A program made the position numbers and the translations under genes. Shown piece after piece: positions 13,362 to 23,595 of a stretch of 64,000 nucleotides of DNA. A model generated the notes under the pieces. That model was not told the origin of the DNA, did not search any database, and saw nothing but the letters and a program-made list of their open reading frames with translations. The DNA is from Anodontia alba (taxonomy: Eukaryota > Mollusca > Bivalvia > Lucinida > Lucinidae), in contig OZ024823.1 of NCBI GenBank assembly GCA_964016985.1, positions 36,127,687 to 36,191,686 of the forward strand, in the 5' to 3' direction. Every line of letters begins with the position of its first letter. The first letter of the stretch is position 1.

Positions 13362-15357
13362 CAGTAAAGACCAAGGTCGGCTTGGGCATCAAAACAGTCT
13401 GATCAGGGTCTTCGCTAATTGTATACAGTGAAAATTGTAAATATGTCAAGCAACACAGAAGGCCCAGATTAGACTGCGCATCCGCACAGTCTGATATGGT
13501 CTTTAGTATTTGTATTTGGCATAAAAGTCGTCTTCCCAATTTGCGCATCATTTATTTTGTGCTCATATCATGTCTTTCAAGTGACTTACAGAACCTGAAA
13601 TTCTCGTGTTACTTTCATTGTTACAGTACGGTATGATGTCCAACGAAGCAAGTGAGTCAGTGTCCGGTATCCAATGCCATTGATTTTCGTGCCACAGTGA
13701 AGGCGAACATTTTACAAAGAAAGGTGAGCGTTCGAAGCTTCTAGCATATTTCCGTTGAAAATTCTCCTTTAAGTTCTGACAGTGTCTAAGCATGTGTGTA
13801 AAGTGGAGTAATCTGTCCCTAGTCGTGAAAAAAAAAAAAAAAAAAAAAAAAAAACAGAAAACTGGGCGTTGACTTATCTGCAAGAAGGAATGAATAATCG
13901 ATGCGTGTCAATAATAACCTGATCTACAATATACACATGGAGCGCATGTGACACGCTCAACTACTCGCGACGAGGCTACTTCACCAAACGGATAGTTTGT
14001 GAGTTCGACATGCTAAATCATCATTAGACCAAGTATGATGATGCTCCCATGTTATTTCACACACCGCTGCTATGCAGATAGCATGACTACTGATCTATTT
14101 TTAGATGGGAAAAGCCCAAAATTAACCATTAGGGGACATAAACAAACCTATTTTTCGCAACATGATGATCTCCCTTCGTAGGGGAATCCTAGTAAAATTT
14201 CATAACATAGCAACCGTGTCGATAGGAGATTAGAGTACCACACCAGGTCAAACAGACCATGTTGCTGAAATATTATGTGACGTCGTACGATAGTAAATTA
14301 CATTGTGCTGTATCATTTGGAGACAGAACTGACCTATTCTGTGCTTTACTTAACCTAATATAATTCCGCTACTTCAGCTATACTAGTGTGATACACTATG
14401 TATTGTCCAACTGCTGCACTGTTCTGTACGAGTATACACAAAATACTACTAGTCTCCGTGGTATTGAAACATAAATGACATACAATGTAGTATAACGTAC
14501 CACACAAGCCAATACAGATCAGAATAATAAATACCATACTACATGATGCCATGTTACATCATTTTAGATTTTTGTTATATTGTGTCATTCTGTTTAAGGC
14601 AGGTCTCTATATCCAATGCCGTTCTATATATTGTTCTATACTGTAAAGTACACTATCTTGCACTTACAGCTGTACATGAACATCACCTCATACACCCATC
14701 TGAGAGCATCAGACTGCATGCTTTGTAACACAAAACACAAATGTATGTTGTTTAATATAATACTGTCTTCTGATATACCATATCTGCGGCATCCTATACA
14801 GCTCTGTCTTACTGTAGTTCACTTCTCTTATTTACACGTGATTGTATTATACTGGCTTATTTTATTCATATTAGTAGTATATCGATATAGTAGAATATAT
14901 CAAAGCCAAGTATAACACAGGATGAGTGTGTGCTGCTTAGGGCAGTGCTATATTTTATTTTACATGTACTGTAATATAGCATCCGTCCTACTGCGCCCAT
15001 ACACAGCTGAAGTATGCCGCAAGGATATCGCGCCCTGTAGCAGCACATTCCACTGCACTGCAGCACAGAATACACTACTACACTATTAAACTATAAATCA
15101 CATTGTGACATGTGGCTATACCCAATATCATTTACAGATAGAGCATGGCATAGCAAAGCAGTGTAGCCTATTATAGCTGGGATGTGTTTTCTTCCAAACA
15201 ACCAAACTTAATATGGCAAAATTTATGTATTGTTCCAAATAATGCTGCATTGTAATGTGCAATTTAATGCAAAGTAGTACAGTTGTCAAATAATTAAATA
15301 CTATGTACATTGTATTTTATAGCCTTTTATATTGTTCCCATGGTTTTGGAAACTATT
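13362..15357. repeat. 4.45 kb tandem unit, truncated copy 4
   Basis: It matches the first 1996 bp of the unit and then breaks off at the GAAACTATTG motif, where the other copies continue into a T-run and GCTGCTG. It carries private changes such as a lost C in the GTCTCCCGTGG motif near 14453 and CTGCGCCC near 14992. The right half of the unit, including the second inverted repeat, is missing. Confidence 0.95.
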
Positions 15358-15366
15358 GGTTTTTTA

Positions 15367-15650
15367 CTAGTGTGATACATTATGTATTGTCCAATTGCTG
15401 CACTGTTCTGTACGAGTATACACAAATACTAGTAGTCTCCCGTGGTATTGAAACATAAATGACATACAAAGTATTATAACGTACCACACAAGACAATACA
15501 AATCAGAATAATAAATACCATACAACATGATGCCATGTTACATCATTTTAGATTTTTGTCTGCATGTTAGTGTGCAATTCAATGCAAAGTAGTACAGTTG
15601 TCAGGTAATTAAATACTTTTTATTTTATGGCCTTTCAGATCTGTTTCCAT
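15367..15650. repeat. Diverged, deleted fragment of the 4.45 kb unit
   Basis: 15367-15558 matches unit positions around 1045-1235 with several substitutions and small indels. The alignment then jumps about 680 bp to unit positions near 1909-2005 (GTGCAATTCAATGCAAAGTA). Divergence is clearly higher than between the array copies, as expected of an older edge monomer. Confidence 0.85.
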
Positions 15651-15799
15651 GCCATTGCTCTTACCGTAAACCGGGCCGGCTATAGCCGTTTAAGGCGTTA
15701 TTTTGGTTAGCCAGTTTTCTAAAGGAGAGTTCTGTCATACGGAAAACATCGTGATATAACTGAAAGATTGTTGAAAGTGACCAAAACCGAACTGAAAAA

Positions 15800-16130
15800 A
15801 TCGATCGGCCTCGACGGGCAAGTGGATGCGCGTCCGAGTGGTTATCAAGAGGAACCTTGCGGGTTCAACCCATGCCGGGTCGGCAACATTCTTTCGTGGA
15901 GATTGATTATGAACTATTTTCTACGGTCATTCTCTCTCTTCCGCTGATTCAAGAAGGGCAGTTGTCAGTTTCTGGCGAAAGAATATGCCCAGTACTGGTT
16001 AATCGCTTCTAGGACTAAGCCTGTCCAGTAAAAGTGTGGTTAGGTAAACTGACTGCCCTCGACATGAACCGTTTGGGTTGACTGGGCCGTAAAACCTTAA
16101 CATAATCAAACAAAACAAAGAAAAAGTCGC
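15800..16130 (+). mobile_element. SINE-A copy
   Basis: tRNA-like head with a B-box-like GCGGGTTCAACCC near 15858, then a body shared with the copies at 44291 and 54455 (GATTCAAGAAGGGCAGTTG, GGACTAAGCCTG, GTGTGGTTAGGTAAACTGAC) and a tail GGGTTGACTGGGCCGTAAAACC followed by AACATAATCAAACAAAAC. The 5' edge is approximate and no clean target duplication was found. Confidence 0.85.
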
Positions 16131-16720
16131 TTTCAGTTTAAGGGGACACTACAGTAGGTAGTTTTCTGCACAAATTGACAAAGGGGGCAACTTATGATCG
16201 GTCTTGTTTTCTCTCCTGTATAGCATATCTCCCTTCTCAAAAGGGGTCCATTCTAAAAGGGTCAAATTCTTTCCTTTCAGAATGGACTCCCTTTAAGGAA
16301 AGGATGTAAAACAATTTTGACAGATATGTTTAAACCACATCCATTTCCTTTTAAAACTGCTTAAAATTACCGGCGGCGGCAATTATTTATATAAATTGTA
16401 TGTATATGTATCCATCAATCTGGTGTGCGAGAGGTAGCAATAGCAATCATGAAAACAAAAATTTATTTTGAATGAATACTCTATGTAAATTAGTATTCCA
16501 TATGTTGCACGTATTTGTAGAATTCGCTAAAATTGGTACTTTGTTTAAAAGTCTACAAAAATTTAAATACAGTTTTCAATGATCAAGTCATGCGGTCAAG
16601 TTTTAATTAGAAATACATTTCAAGGGGACCAATGTATGTAAAAAAGAACCCAGCTCCAAGTGCGGTACTCAATAACAATAAATTCTCATTTGAAACAATG
16701 TAATATCATAGCTCCAGGTA
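16131..16720. other. AT-rich intergenic DNA with a hairpin fragment
   Basis: No gene is seen. Around 16225-16310 the sequence GAAAGGAAAGAATTTGACC and its partial inverse form an imperfect foldback resembling the one at 26608-26672. 16380-16720 shows no recognisable element. Confidence 0.45.
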
Positions 16721-16721
16721 A

Positions 16722-16800
16722 GGCGCCTTTTTATCAACCAAAAAAAGTAATGCTATTTTTTTTATTTCTCCATGACAACATATGCTCTCATGGAGAAATA
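16722..16800. mobile_element. Hairpin-C fragment
   Basis: GCGCCTTTTTATCAACC, then TATTTCTCCATG and its inverse CATGGAGAAATAA closely spaced; the apex of the family is deleted, leaving a short foldback. Confidence 0.6.
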
Positions 16801-16862
16801 ATTGATTGATTGTGTTGGGATTTAACGGCACGTCAATCCTTGTGGGTCATTTTTCTCGAACT
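16801..16862 (-). mobile_element. SINE-C 3' end fragment
   Basis: Read on the minus strand it gives GGATTGACGTGCCGTTAAAT then CCCAACACAATCAATCAA, the same 3' tail as the full copies at 30766 and 49423. Only about 60 bp is preserved. Confidence 0.7.
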
Positions 16863-16993
16863 ATGAGCTATGTAAAAATGAAGCCAGTTCCAGGTGTGGC
16901 TAGATTTTATGAAAAGATGAAACATACAAACAAAACTAGAATGCCTGGTAACTGCTTTTTACCGTATTTATGACAGGAGCTAAATGAGATTTG

Positions 16994-17272
16994 TACCGTA
17001 TTCGACCTAATACCCCTATAAGCGGACAATCAGGCAATTTCGTAATTTTCAGGTTACAGGCAGTATACTTTTTGTTTACTTCTTTATAAAGGCATTTGTT
17101 GTGGGTACTCGTTTGAATTCGATGCAATTCAAATGAGTACCCACAACATATGCTTTTATTTTTTTTTTTAAAGTGTACCCCTAGTATAGGTAGGTACATA
17201 TTTTACTACAAGTTTTCCGAGTATTTTTGAAAAACCTAACCGGATAGTGCGGTAATTAGGTCCAATACGGTA
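16994..17272. mobile_element. F-family foldback MITE
   Basis: It starts TACCGTATTCGACCTAAT and ends with the inverse (GGTAATTAGGTCCAATACGG, then TA). The centre folds on TTGAATTCGATGCAATTCAA with arms TTGTGGGTACTC / GAGTACCCACAA. Related copies lie at 39936 and 42630. Confidence 0.85.
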
Positions 17273-17859
17273 TGTGCACGTTATGATAAAAATCATGTGA
17301 CTGTGAAGTACATTGCCCACCCTGATGGTACTCAGCAGTAAAGTTTATAGGTTCGCGTTTGAACTTTTCGATGGCCCTTCTAAAAAAAACAAAAAGAAAA
17401 GAAAAGAAACAAAGATTAAAAATAAGCTTTGTATACTATAAGAAAATCTTTGGGGACTATGCGGACAGTAAAGACCTTAATTGAAAAGTAGCGCTTTTTT
17501 TTTTCTTTAAATCATACTTGACGTTTCATCCAAATTGTCTCAGACGTGAATAGAATGTTAAATCTAATCTTCTGTGAAATTAAGAAAAGTTGTGTGTGCG
17601 TGCGTGCTTGTGTGTGTGTGTGTGTGTGTACTTTTCAGTGTCGTTTTATTTATATGTATGGCGGGTTAAAATTTTAAGATTTCAACTTCATATCCTCTGC
17701 TTGCGCAAAGCTACGCTCCATCATTTTTCACATAGGTTTCTGAGGTTTTAAACACATTCATAAAAATAGCTGCATTAAGTCAAACTTCAGGTTATCCGCC
17801 ACCCCACACCCCACCACCACACACCCATCCCAAAAGTTTTGTAGTAGAAATTGGGAGTC
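17273..17859. other. No gene seen; includes a (TG)n tract
   Basis: AT-rich sequence with purine-rich AAAAGAAAAG runs near 17390 and a TG/GC microsatellite at 17591-17628. The CACC-rich stretch 17801-17830 is low complexity. No element is recognised. Confidence 0.5.
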
Positions 17860-17965
17860 TTTGTTTGTGTTGAGGTTTTACGGCCAAGTCAAACCTGTGG
17901 GGTCATGTCGATCGCGGCCAGTTAACGTAACCACACTTTTACTGGGCAAGCTTAGTCCTCTAACA
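17860..17965 (-). mobile_element. SINE-A 3' fragment
   Basis: On the minus strand it reads GAGGACTAAGCTTGCCCAGT, then TGTGGTTACG, and ends TAAAACCTCAACACAAACAA, matching the last third of the SINE-A copies. The 5' part is absent. Confidence 0.75.
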
Positions 17966-18190
17966 GAGGGGATATGGAAGGTTCGTCGAAACTCCCTTTC
18001 TCAAAATACCGTTTTCATGGGAAACTTTGGATAAATGCGTGTTAAATTACTGGATGTTCTGCAGCGTCTTTCTCCGAATACGTAGAATAAGTACGGTAAT
18101 TTGAGAAAATCGAATCCCCTCAGAAATCCTCCTGGATCCGCGCCTGATCACCTGTTCCGCGGGGTCGCTCATTATGACGAATAAGAATCA

Positions 18191-18434
18191 GGGCCCAGTT
18201 GTTCAAAGCGTCGTTAGCTTAACGAGCTCGTTAAGGGTCATTTCGTTAACTGTTTTAGTGGATTCAATATACAATATTCTGACATTTTTTGCTGAAAAAA
18301 TGTGAGTAGCTTTTGCACTGCAAAAGCTACTCACATTTTTTCAGCAAAAAATTTTAGCATATTTGCGTATCACTCAATGAAAATTTTAACGAATCGTTAA
18401 CTAACGACGTCGTTAGCTTTGAACAACTGGGCCC
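18191..18434. mobile_element. E-family foldback element
   Basis: The ends are inverted copies of GGGCCCAGTTGTTCAAAGC. The centre is a hairpin with arms TTTTTTGCTGAAAAAATGTG and its inverse flanking AGTAGCTTTTGCACTGC. Nearly the same element occurs at 53976-54219 and a diverged one at 20850-21093. It has no coding capacity. Confidence 0.9.
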
Positions 18435-18499
18435 AGAATTGTTACTGGTGACACGTCTAATTTAATGACATCCATTCACCAGGACCTGTGATATAGGAA

Positions 18500-18740
18500 A
18501 TTAGTTCCTAGCCCTCATCATCCTCTGCACCTTTAGCTGAGGAAATAATGAATCTGGAAGGGCATTCCAATCTTATTGTTTGAGGGAAGAATGAGTCTTT
18601 GTAAATCTGTTGTTGCAGAAAAACAACCATGAAATTATATGAGGAAAATACAGAAAAAGAAATGGGGAAAAACAGCCGTTTAGTATGTCGGTTTGGTACG
18701 CAAAGGCTAACAATTTTAAACAAATCGAAGCAGGGCATGG
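18500..18740 (-). pseudogene. Possible LINE reverse-transcriptase tail relic
   Basis: The minus strand encodes YKDSFFPQTIRLECPSRFI, which resembles the conserved C-terminal block of non-LTR retrotransposon ORF2 proteins (SFFPRTI-x-WN-x-LP) in degraded form. There is no further domain support, so the call is tentative. Confidence 0.4.
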
Positions 18741-18769
18741 TGGAGGATTTCTGGAATGGAGGTTCGATT

Positions 18770-19010
18770 TAGAAATGTAGCAAAAAAAAAAAAAAAATAA
18801 ACGAGTGTCTTAATAAATTTTCTCACATTTCCCTTTCTTTTCTTTCTCCGTACACTTCCTCACGCCCTCGCGGGCATTCTAGGCAGGTGGGCGCTGTCGT
18901 GCTGAAAGAAGAAGGAAAATATAGACAACAGAATAAAGAGGGGATAGTGAGAGGATAAAAGGTGATAGGGTTAAAGTAGTTGGTGAGGTAGAAGGCTTAA
19001 AAACAAAAAT
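18770..19010 (-). mobile_element. Probable LINE 3' UTR
   Basis: This follows the stop of the LINE fragment at 19032 on the minus strand. It holds GC-rich GGCATTCTAGGCAGGTGGGC and a GAAGGAAAA stretch unlike its surroundings, ending at an A-run (18781-18797 on the plus strand). Assignment is by position only. Confidence 0.4.
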
Positions 19011-19031
19011 TAAAAACATCACTTTTGGGAC

Positions 19032-19480
19032 CTAGGGGCGGGAGTGGTACAGTTTACCAACTTCTTCCTTGAACGCATCAAAGGTTGGCAAACATACGAC
19101 CGATTCAGGGAGGGCGTTCCACTGAACTATGGCTAGTGGAAAGACTGAGTATTTATAGAAGTTTCTGTGGGTGTGAATCTGACGGAAAGTCATTGAGTGG
19201 CAATTTTTAGAAGTCCAAGTTTTGGGTTGGATATAGTCTGGGATGGGAACTGCCACGAGCCCATAGACGATCCGGTAAAACAGGCATAAGCGGGCGTCTG
19301 ATCTTCTTTACTCGAGGGTCCGCCATCCTAAGTTTTCTATCATGGATGTGACACTGGACCTATATTCATAGTTACTGGTGGTCCATCGTGCGGCTCGGCG
19401 CTGAACTTTTTCTATTTGAGAAATCTTATCCTTTGTATGAGGGTCCCCATGAGAACAAGAATAGTTCTGGTCTGTCCCCT
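19032..19480 (-). pseudogene. 5'-truncated LINE ORF2 C-terminus
   Basis: The minus-strand frame reads DKISQIEKVQRRAARW, NLGWRTLE, a stop at the codon after GAG (near 19312), then RRSDARLCLFYRIV and IQPKTWTSKNCHSM, ending YKYSVFPLAIVQWNALPES and FDAFKEEVGKLYHSRP. This order (KVQRRAARW, WxxLxxRR, FYxI, WNxLP, FxxFK) is the characteristic end of CR1/L2/jockey-type reverse-transcriptase proteins. The stop sits where glutamine is usual (a C-to-T change would make it). Everything upstream is missing, so this is a dead 5'-truncated insert. Confidence 0.8.
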
Positions 19481-19499
19481 TTCAACCTCTTCTAGATCT

Positions 19500-19968
19500 A
19501 CGCATGCGAAGGTTTTTTTTTTCTGACATAAACAAATATACCTACAGAATTATTTTTTGCAGCAAAGTCGCCCCCTATTAAATGGGCCTTAATTAGTATT
19601 TTTTTTTTAGATTTCCCGCCATCTGTCAATAAGCGGACTCAACTCATTTTTACACTGGGATTTTCAATAACACAATACACAACTGGAACCATTTATCAGT
19701 TAAAGAGGTCAATAAACCGTTATGCTAATGTGATATCCGACAAATAAATTGATTTTATTGGACATTTATACTGTTGTATTTCGATTTTAATGCATATTGC
19801 TTATGACGGTGATATATCTTGCCCCCCTTCTAAAATGGAATGGTCCGATACAATATTGGCGTGTGTGTATATCGTTTTGTACACTTTAGTTGTAAAAGTT
19901 TCGTGTTGTGCCAAGTGTTGTGTGATTTTATTTAATTTTCTGATATTAGTGGATTATTGCTGTTAAAA
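19500..19968 (+). other. Putative kinesin gene 5' region
   Basis: AT-rich sequence between the LINE fragment and the first coding exon. It probably includes the promoter and 5' UTR, but no TATA box at a sensible spacing or other core element can be called with confidence. TTGCTGTTAAAA lies just before the uORF. Confidence 0.35.
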
Positions 19969-19986
19969 ATGTACGAATTTGGATAG
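19969..19986 (+). promoter_or_regulatory. Candidate minimal upstream ORF
   Basis: An ATG followed by four codons and TAG (MYEFG) ends 2 bp before the kinesin ATG at 19989. If the transcript starts upstream, ribosomes would meet this AUG first. The main start has G at -3 and T at +4. Transcription start is not known, so the role is inference. Confidence 0.35.
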
Positions 19987-19988
19987 AC

Positions 19989-20035
19989 ATGTCAAACATT
20001 AAAGTCGCCGTGAGAGTGCGGCCTTTAAATAAAAA
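19989..20035 (+). CDS. Kinesin-3-type motor, coding exon 1
   Basis: It encodes MSNIKVAVRVRPLNK plus two bases of the next codon. IKVAVRVRPLNKR-type sequence is the hallmark first beta strand of kinesin motor domains, which hydrolyse ATP to walk on microtubules. The exon ends AAAAA followed by donor GTGCGT. The phase fits exon 2, restoring a lysine and giving RPLNKKEKDE. The kinesin-3 relationship (KIF16B/STARD9/KIF1-like) is inferred from this and the downstream exons; the subfamily cannot be fixed from 117 residues. No tail, FHA, PX or START domain is in the window. Confidence 0.9.
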
Positions 20036-20257
20036 GTGCGTATATATTTTAGGTTTTTATTTTACTTTGAAGTTTGCACATTCCAATTTTGTGTGTACAT
20101 GTCGGGATATACACATGTGTTAATGATAGAAAAAATTAACCATCGGCTGTCAGTTAACCTTTAAATATATTTTTTCCGAGAAAATAAGTCTTGACATTTT
20201 ATGTGAATCATCTGCATAATACGATTCACATGAAATGCTGAGTCTTATTATCTCTGA

Positions 20258-20288
20258 ATAATAATAATAATAAATAATAATAATAATC
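20258..20288. repeat. (AAT)n microsatellite
   Basis: About ten AAT/AATA units within kinesin intron 1. Confidence 0.9.
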
Positions 20289-20378
20289 AAAAATCAAAAT
20301 GTTATCATACAATTTTGAAAAGAAATTTAAGGGTTAATTAATTATGCTTGTCAAATGATTACATATTGTTTATTTCAG

Positions 20379-20448
20379 AGAAAAGGATGAAGGGTCAAAG
20401 GAGATTATTCAGGTGAATCAGGATACACTGAGCATTGAAAATGTCAAG
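20379..20448 (+). CDS. Kinesin-3-type motor, coding exon 2
   Basis: Acceptor TTTATTTCAG precedes it and donor GTACGT follows. After completing the split lysine codon it encodes EKDEGSKEIIQVNQDTLSIE then NVK, residues 17-39 of the protein. This is the variable segment after the first strand (RPxNxRE...), with EIIQV resembling the second strand of the motor. Intron 1 is 343 bp; the intron that follows is 8986 bp. Confidence 0.9.
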
Positions 20449-20489
20449 GTACGTTAACCCCTGGGACAGATTTCACCTGTCACATGTAC

Positions 20490-20849
20490 ATTAATTAACC
20501 TTTACCACTTCTCTGGGCTACATGTAATTCAGCATTCAACAAACTGATGATATTTTCTCATTTTTCCCAGAAATAGCTTTGGCATTTCATGCCAATTGTC
20601 CAGAAAATTAGGCTTTGACAATTCATGCAAATTGTCCAAAATAGGCATTGACATTTCATGCAATTTATGTCCTTAGGAGACATGCAAATTGTCCAGAAAA
20701 CAGGCTTTGGCGTTTCATGCAAATGGTGTCCCTAGGAAACAATTTGTTTGAAATCTCAGTCTATTTTCTGGGTAAATTAGAATAAGAAAAATATTCCAAA
20801 ATATTGTCAGCTGAAATTTTTACACAGCATGCTAAGCGTTAGTAAGTCA
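20490..20849. mobile_element. Hairpin-D relatives, rearranged
   Basis: TTAACCTTTACCACT at the left and TTTACACAGCATGCTAAGCG at the right match the family ends. The centre has three direct copies of GGCTTTGACATTTCATGCAA-like sequence (near 20578, 20611, 20646 and 20704) instead of a simple foldback. Confidence 0.65.
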
Positions 20850-21093
20850 GGGCCCAGTTGTTCAAAATTGACTATGTCGTTAGTTAGCATATTTTTAAAA
20901 CTTTGATCATTAAATATAGCATATACACTAATATTTTTGCTGAATGAATGTGAGTAGCTTTTGCAGTCACAAAAACTACTCAAATTTTTTCAGCAAAAAT
21001 ACCTGTGAATTAGATAATGTACTTACTAGAACAGTTAACATTTTGACCACTAACGAGCTCGTAAAGCTAATGACGATTTGAACAACTGGGCCC
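20850..21093. mobile_element. E-family foldback element, diverged copy
   Basis: It has GGGCCCAGTTGTTCAAA at the left and TTTGAACAACTGGGCCC at the right. The central hairpin arms around GTAGCTTTTGCAGTCACAAA carry more mismatches than in the copies at 18191 and 53976. Confidence 0.85.
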
Positions 21094-22081
21094 AAAATGC
21101 AGTTACATGTAATAAATGGACTTATAGTCTATATTTAAATTACAGAAACATTTAATTTGTTGAATTACTTTTTTTGTAGCCACATCAAACAGTTCCATTT
21201 ATTCAATATCTGTGATACCCAAAAGACTGAAATACTGTTGATATTTTATTAAAAGTAACAAACATTGAGAAACATTTCCTTGAGAATTGCTCAGTGCAAA
21301 AGTTACAGAATTTTGCTGACACAGCCATACCAAGCTCTGAGAGATGGGATACTCGGTTGTCTTGCATAAATAAAATATGAATATCCAAAAATGTTTTCCT
21401 GTCTACCTTACGTAAGTATTTGGACACACTAACTCCCATGATTTGAACAAATTGTTGTTTTTTTTTTTGCTGTTGATGTGTCAAAAACTACTGGTCAAGT
21501 TGCAAACAGTTTAGACCATAATCAGACACTGCTCTGGCCTGTCTGTGGTAAAATGATGGGCTGTTTGTTCAACAAAGAATTGAAAGACAATGAATAATTT
21601 TTCTTATTTCTGCATAATCATTAGTCTATGGGTTCTCATAAGAAGTGCCTCAGAAATATTGATGTTGATTGCACTATCCATCTGTGTTAATTTAAAAGTG
21701 GTTAACGCCTTAGAAATTGAATCCAATTCTTTATAGTACAAATTAGAGGGTATATAGAAGCAAGTATTTTCTTGCTCATTTTCACCACATGATGACGTAA
21801 ATCTTTTATTTAAAATATAAAAACATTTGAAGTGAAGAATTTCTGTATGGTGTAAGAACTTTTAAAAGAAAAAAATTATATGCATCAAAAAGGTTTTCAA
21901 AAATGCTTAATTTTGACTTTAACAGAACGAAAGTAGATTATATCCTGTAAGCTGTAAGTTCACAGCCATGTTTTACAATTTAATAAGGCATGGCTCATTT
22001 GTGTCTTACAAAAGTCATTAAATAAAATTGCAAATATTGAAACTTAGACTTTTGATATAGGAACTGATAAGCTACTGTATT
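21094..22081. other. Intron 2 sequence without recognised element
   Basis: About 1 kb of AT-rich sequence. No splice-bounded exon with kinesin similarity, no TIR pair and no SINE head was found in it. Confidence 0.4.
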
Positions 22082-22301
22082 TATCCTTAGTATTGTAACA
22101 GACGGGCCTAAGCAAACAATGCAGAATGCCAGAGTGTCAGACTGTGCCTGAGCATGGTTTGCTCTAATTTCCCATCACTGAGCAGTTTTTAGACACACCT
22201 GAGCAAGTAGTGAAATAGTTGTACAAATTTTAGGACTAGTATGGTAATAAGTTGTAATACTGTCAGATATTTAGGGTAAATGTGGGTTAAGCCTTAACCT
22301 A
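22082..22301. mobile_element. Hairpin-B MITE, diverged
   Basis: It starts TATCCTTAGTATTGTAACAG, contains GGCCTAAGCAAACAATGCAG, and ends GATATTTAGGGTAAATGTGG, the family layout with a degraded hairpin. Confidence 0.65.
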
Positions 22302-22495
22302 AGTTGTCCCATTATTTAGAGTAAACCCGGTTAATTTTTGAAACTTAAACTTTAGATATAGGAACTGATAAGATAGATTGGGTGTTCAGTTTACATTACA
22401 AGAGCATTGAACAGGAAAGTTGATTTATGTTTATGTATTAGCTTGATCCATTCATTTGAAAGGGTCAAATAAAATGATTTGTAACATTGACCATT

Positions 22496-22686
22496 TTAAC
22501 CCTAGTCCTGCTGAACCCGGATATACCCTGCCTTTGCAAACAGTATAGATCCAGATGAGTTGGCTTAAGCCAGCTGATCTGGATCTGAACTGTTTGGCAT
22601 TCATTATGTGAATTTATGTCAACAATCTGGATTAAGTAATCTGATTGGCTGTCAATTAAAGATGGACATGGCATGACAAGGGTTAA
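22496..22686 (+). mobile_element. Hairpin-A MITE
   Basis: TTAACCCTAGTCCTGCTGAA at the left and GACAAGGGTTAA at the right. A shortened hairpin (GATGAGTTGGCTTAAGCCAG) replaces the usual long stem, and the right end lacks the ATTTATTCAGCAG segment. Confidence 0.85.
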
Positions 22687-22970
22687 GACAGCAACTAGTG
22701 GGGTTTTTATTAAATTTTATGAGGGTACTGGTCATCAATCAGCAAACTGCCTTAGCATTTTATGGCTATAAATAAATTTACTTTTGCTCACCACATGGTA
22801 TTTATTCATATCTTTCAGATTGATGCATGAGAGAATCTAAAATTTATTAAAAATATTAATTTTAAGGGGATATTTAAATGTTTGCAAGAGCAGAATTATT
22901 TGATATGCATAGTTGTATGAACCCCTCTTTTTTAGACTTGTTTTTTAAGCCCTTCAGTTATTGCCAGTAT

Positions 22971-23565
22971 TATAGACCTTTTTAAACACTACATCATACG
23001 ATAAAAATCATCTGGAACCTCTCGGTCTTTAACGCAGAGTACGTTCTAGGCTCGTACCTGTTGGATGGCAGAAAGTTATTGTTTCCGTTTATCGGACAGT
23101 AAAATTGCCAATTTCTTTTCAGAAAATAAAGCATTTTCAATCATCAAAAATTTCTTTTCAGAAAATATTCTCATCGAGTGATCATTCAACTGTCATAACC
23201 ACAAATATTAACACATATTTTGACTACTAGCTAAAACTAGGCGTTAAAATGGTCACCATAAAGCAAAATTACGGTTGCCCGAGTGCCTGCTGATATCGGA
23301 AAAAATATCATTGAAACAGTTGTATTTATCTTAGGAAATGCAATCAAATTGCTTCCTTCAACTGTATTTTTAAACGCTAGATAAAATTTACAAGTGAATA
23401 TTGACCAAAAGGAATGTATTATCCAAGTAAAGTTTGGCTAGAATCAATTAGTATCATTGGAAAAGGAAATGTTTTTGCCATCCACAATTATTGGTCACGT
23501 GACATAATATTGTTATCACGTGGTCAGTAGCCTGGATGAAAACAATAACATTAAAAAGGTCTATA
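22971..23565. mobile_element. 595 bp TIR element
   Basis: Perfect 15 bp terminal inverted repeats TATAGACCTTTTTAA / TTAAAAAGGTCTATA, with the direct repeat GTAT immediately outside both ends. The inside is noncoding and includes a direct duplication of ATTTCTTTTCAGAAAATA near 23112 and 23149. Superfamily unknown. Confidence 0.8.
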
Positions 23566-23595
23566 GTATCCCACCAGATGTAAGGCTTGTTCTTT

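Larger units (their letters stand above)
1..15357. repeat. Tandem array of a 4.45 kb noncoding unit
   Basis: The same sequence recurs at 1, 4463, 8908 and 13362, giving periods of 4462, 4445 and 4454 bp. Copies are almost identical; differences are scattered single bases plus poly(A) length changes. The fourth copy stops at 15357, the equivalent of about position 2020 of the first. The array runs off the left edge, so its total length is unknown. No frame longer than 123 codons exists in a unit and none resembles a known protein, rRNA or histone. It is a large satellite-like array or a recent segmental amplification. Confidence 0.97.

Noticed and set aside
1..15357. Array as rDNA, histone or 5S cluster
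   Set aside because: No rRNA-like conserved blocks, no histone frames and no 5S promoter were seen.
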